Source: Geosiphon pyriformis
Taxonomy: Eukaryota > Glomeromycota > Glomeromycetes > Archaeosporales > Geosiphonaceae
Assembly: GCA_016748015.1 (NCBI GenBank)
Contig: JAAOMT010000289.1
Span: 507,639 to 571,638, forward strand
DNA: 64,000 bases
Reading direction: 5' to 3'
Positions 62,331-64,000 of this stretch are shown here, piece by piece. Position numbers and translations under genes: made by a program. How positions within the stretch are numbered: position 1 is the stretch's first letter; every line of letters starts with the position of its first letter. Under the pieces are notes generated by a model. It searched no databases. It was given only the letters and a program-made list of their open reading frames with translations, and had not been told where the DNA came from.

Positions 62331-64000
62331 TTAAGTAGAAGCTAAGGTGATGAATTTTCGCTTTTTTTTAGTTTTGGATTTCAATGCATCGATCTTTTCC
62401 AACTCTTCATCGTCAGCATAATATTCGGCGGTTATATTTGCTTCCCAATCACGCTTTATGTATTTTAATGCTGCTAGATTGTATCCACACATATCCTTTT
62501 AGAGTAAATAGGACATTAATAACGTGAGATTTTTAGAAAAATTAATTTCAAATATAAACCTTTTGTTGGCTCAATACTGCTCGGACATTTATTCGCAAAG
62601 AATCCAACATTGGTCGCATAAGCCGATTAGCAACAATTTGATCATGATGGATACGAAGAAGATGGAACAATATTCGGCATGTTAAGGCAATATTCCATCC
62701 CTGACCATCGAGAATTTTAGGCATTAATTTTAGGTAGATTGAAGTGTAATAATCAAACAAAACTTACCTTTGAAGCCCATATCTCTAAATAACTTAATAA
62801 AGAAACAACCTTTCCAAAAGGTAAAACCAACAAAGATTCTTCTAACTCGGAAGATCTAATCTTCTCAATAGTTCTTAGTACATATTGCTCTGCAGTTAGA
62901 TTCCCAAGAGCTATTAATATTGGATTCCGTTTTGGTGTACTACCAGGAGCTTGACCCTTGGCCTTGAGCTAATAGGATTGGTACAGAAATGATAAGCAAA
63001 AATTTGAAAAAATACATATAAGCACTTTATTTACCTTATTGAATGTTTCCCATGCGCTTTTATCATCATCTGCAATATCCAACGCCTCCATAATCTTTTC
63101 ACCTGATTTCAATGTTTCCATTGTTTGCTTACCAGCAGATGTGAGTTCAACGCTATCCTCAATTTTTGCTTGTTCAAATGAAGAGGTTATTGTTGATTCG
63201 TATAGTTTCTCCAATTCCTTTTCTCGCTCCTCTTCCAGAAAAAGCTGAAATCAATTTAGAAAGTTCCTTACCAATTATTGTGGTGTAGGATTTAGTGGAC
63301 TGAAAAATCATTTTAACAACATACCGGCTCATCTGTTTGCTCCCATACTCTAATAGACCGATCGTGTGAAGCTGAAACGACAAAGTCTCCTTTTTTGCTT
63401 ATCGCCAAAGTCCAAACCTCACCATGATGGCCTTCTAGGTTCATTATATTTTCAGACTAAATATTTGATAAAAAGGATTAAATATAGAGATATTAAAAAC
63501 AATAAAGTGATGAAACCAAAAACTCACTTTATCGCCATCCCAATATTTTACGAGTTTATCCTTACTAGCAGTAAAGAAAAAATGAGTGTTTTGCACAAAC
63601 TGTATTGCCATTATACTATCTTGATGAGCGAAAATTGATCTATGGCAATCTCCAAAGTCAAGACCCCATATTTTAACGTTCTTGTCAGCCGAACAAGTGA
63701 TGATCAATCGATTGTCTGAAGATATATCCATCGAGAGAACAGGTAACTAAAGCAGATTTAAATGAATTGTTCAGATTATAAGAAAAAGAATCCAAGATTA
63801 CTTCCCCTGAAAAATTACCTTATGCCCATATAGCGACAAGAAAAATTTTAATGAATCTTGGTAAAAAACTTTTACTGTTGCGTCCAATAAAGACACCGCA
63901 ATCAACTTTGAATTGGGGCTATATCTTACACACAATACATCATCAGTTACTTTTAATGTACGCGTATGTTGTAAAATGCGAGATGACTAAAGAATTGGGA
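62331..64000 (-). CDS. DIP2: U3 snoRNP / SSU processome WD40 protein Utp12 (Dip2, human WDR3), 5' end outside window
   Basis: Dip2/Utp12 is part of the UTP-B module of the small-subunit processome and acts in 18S pre-rRNA processing in the nucleolus. The window holds the C-terminal part in several exons. WD repeats read [21 protein letters not shown], then [20 protein letters not shown] with [38 protein letters not shown] and [20 protein letters not shown]. The Utp12 domain follows ([83 protein letters not shown]). It ends with a basic [10 protein letters not shown] before TAA at 62331-62333. Introns are GT-AG where checked. Confidence 0.93.

Overview
This is a eukaryotic nuclear window, most likely from an arbuscular mycorrhizal fungus (Glomeromycota, Rhizophagus-like). 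The genes are intron-rich and encode fungal-type proteins: a fused-type prephenate dehydrogenase Tyr1, a Crh-type cell-wall transglycosylase, Oxa1, GID/Fyv10, a BET protein of Bdf1 type and Erg20. They sit in extremely AT-rich DNA filled with decayed non-LTR retrotransposons (LINEs) of one related group. The taxon is an inference from gene content and style; no rRNA or other marker is present.

Layout. 1-15.4 kb is a compact gene island: TYR1 (-, 3' end cut by the window), a GH16 chitin transglycosylase (+), OXA1 (-), a TFIIIC90/Sfc9-type TFIIIC subunit (+), mitochondrial glycine-cleavage T-protein GCV1 (-), an unrecognised single-pass membrane protein with an adhesin-like repeat ectodomain (-), and NHP2 (+). 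15.4-41.3 kb is transposon territory. It holds LINE A (-, about 19.0-26.7 kb, readable but inactivated), element B (+, 29.3-31.5 kb, ORF1 only), LINE C (+, 32.5-40.65 kb, heavily decayed), and AT-only relics. A and C each carry a secondary insertion. 41.5-48.2 kb is a second gene island: BDF1 (+), an unrecognised Ser/Thr-rich coiled-coil protein (+), a YbaK-domain protein (-), and an Fmp10-like mitochondrial membrane protein (-). 48.2-51.2 kb is a relic LINE. 51.2-56.6 kb holds FYV10/GID9 (+), ERG20 (-), a 66-residue charged protein (-) and mitochondrial ribosomal bL28m (+). 56.6-61.6 kb holds two same-orientation LINE relics, followed by a GC-richer island, a tRNA-Leu(CAA), and DIP2/UTP12 (-, 5' end cut by the window).

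The genes do not form one pathway. Several serve mitochondria (OXA1, GCV1, bL28m, the Fmp10-like protein) and several serve RNA or ribosome production (NHP2, DIP2, TFIIIC, bL28m). Neighbouring genes are often divergent over short shared upstream regions.

The most notable observations are these. (i) The TFIIIC gene appears to contain a minor-spliceosome (U12) AT-AC intron, with the donor ATATCCTT and a phase-consistent AC acceptor. (ii) Catalytic residues of LINE A were lost by changes that all read as G-to-A on its coding strand, and sister copies are decayed almost to pure A/T. (iii) Element B carries an ORF1-type gag running straight into the same 3' terminus as LINEs that encode reverse transcriptase, suggesting a trans-mobilised, ORF1-only parasite. 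(iv) An isolated GC-richer, hairpin-rich patch near 61.7 kb is not explained by any gene I recognise.
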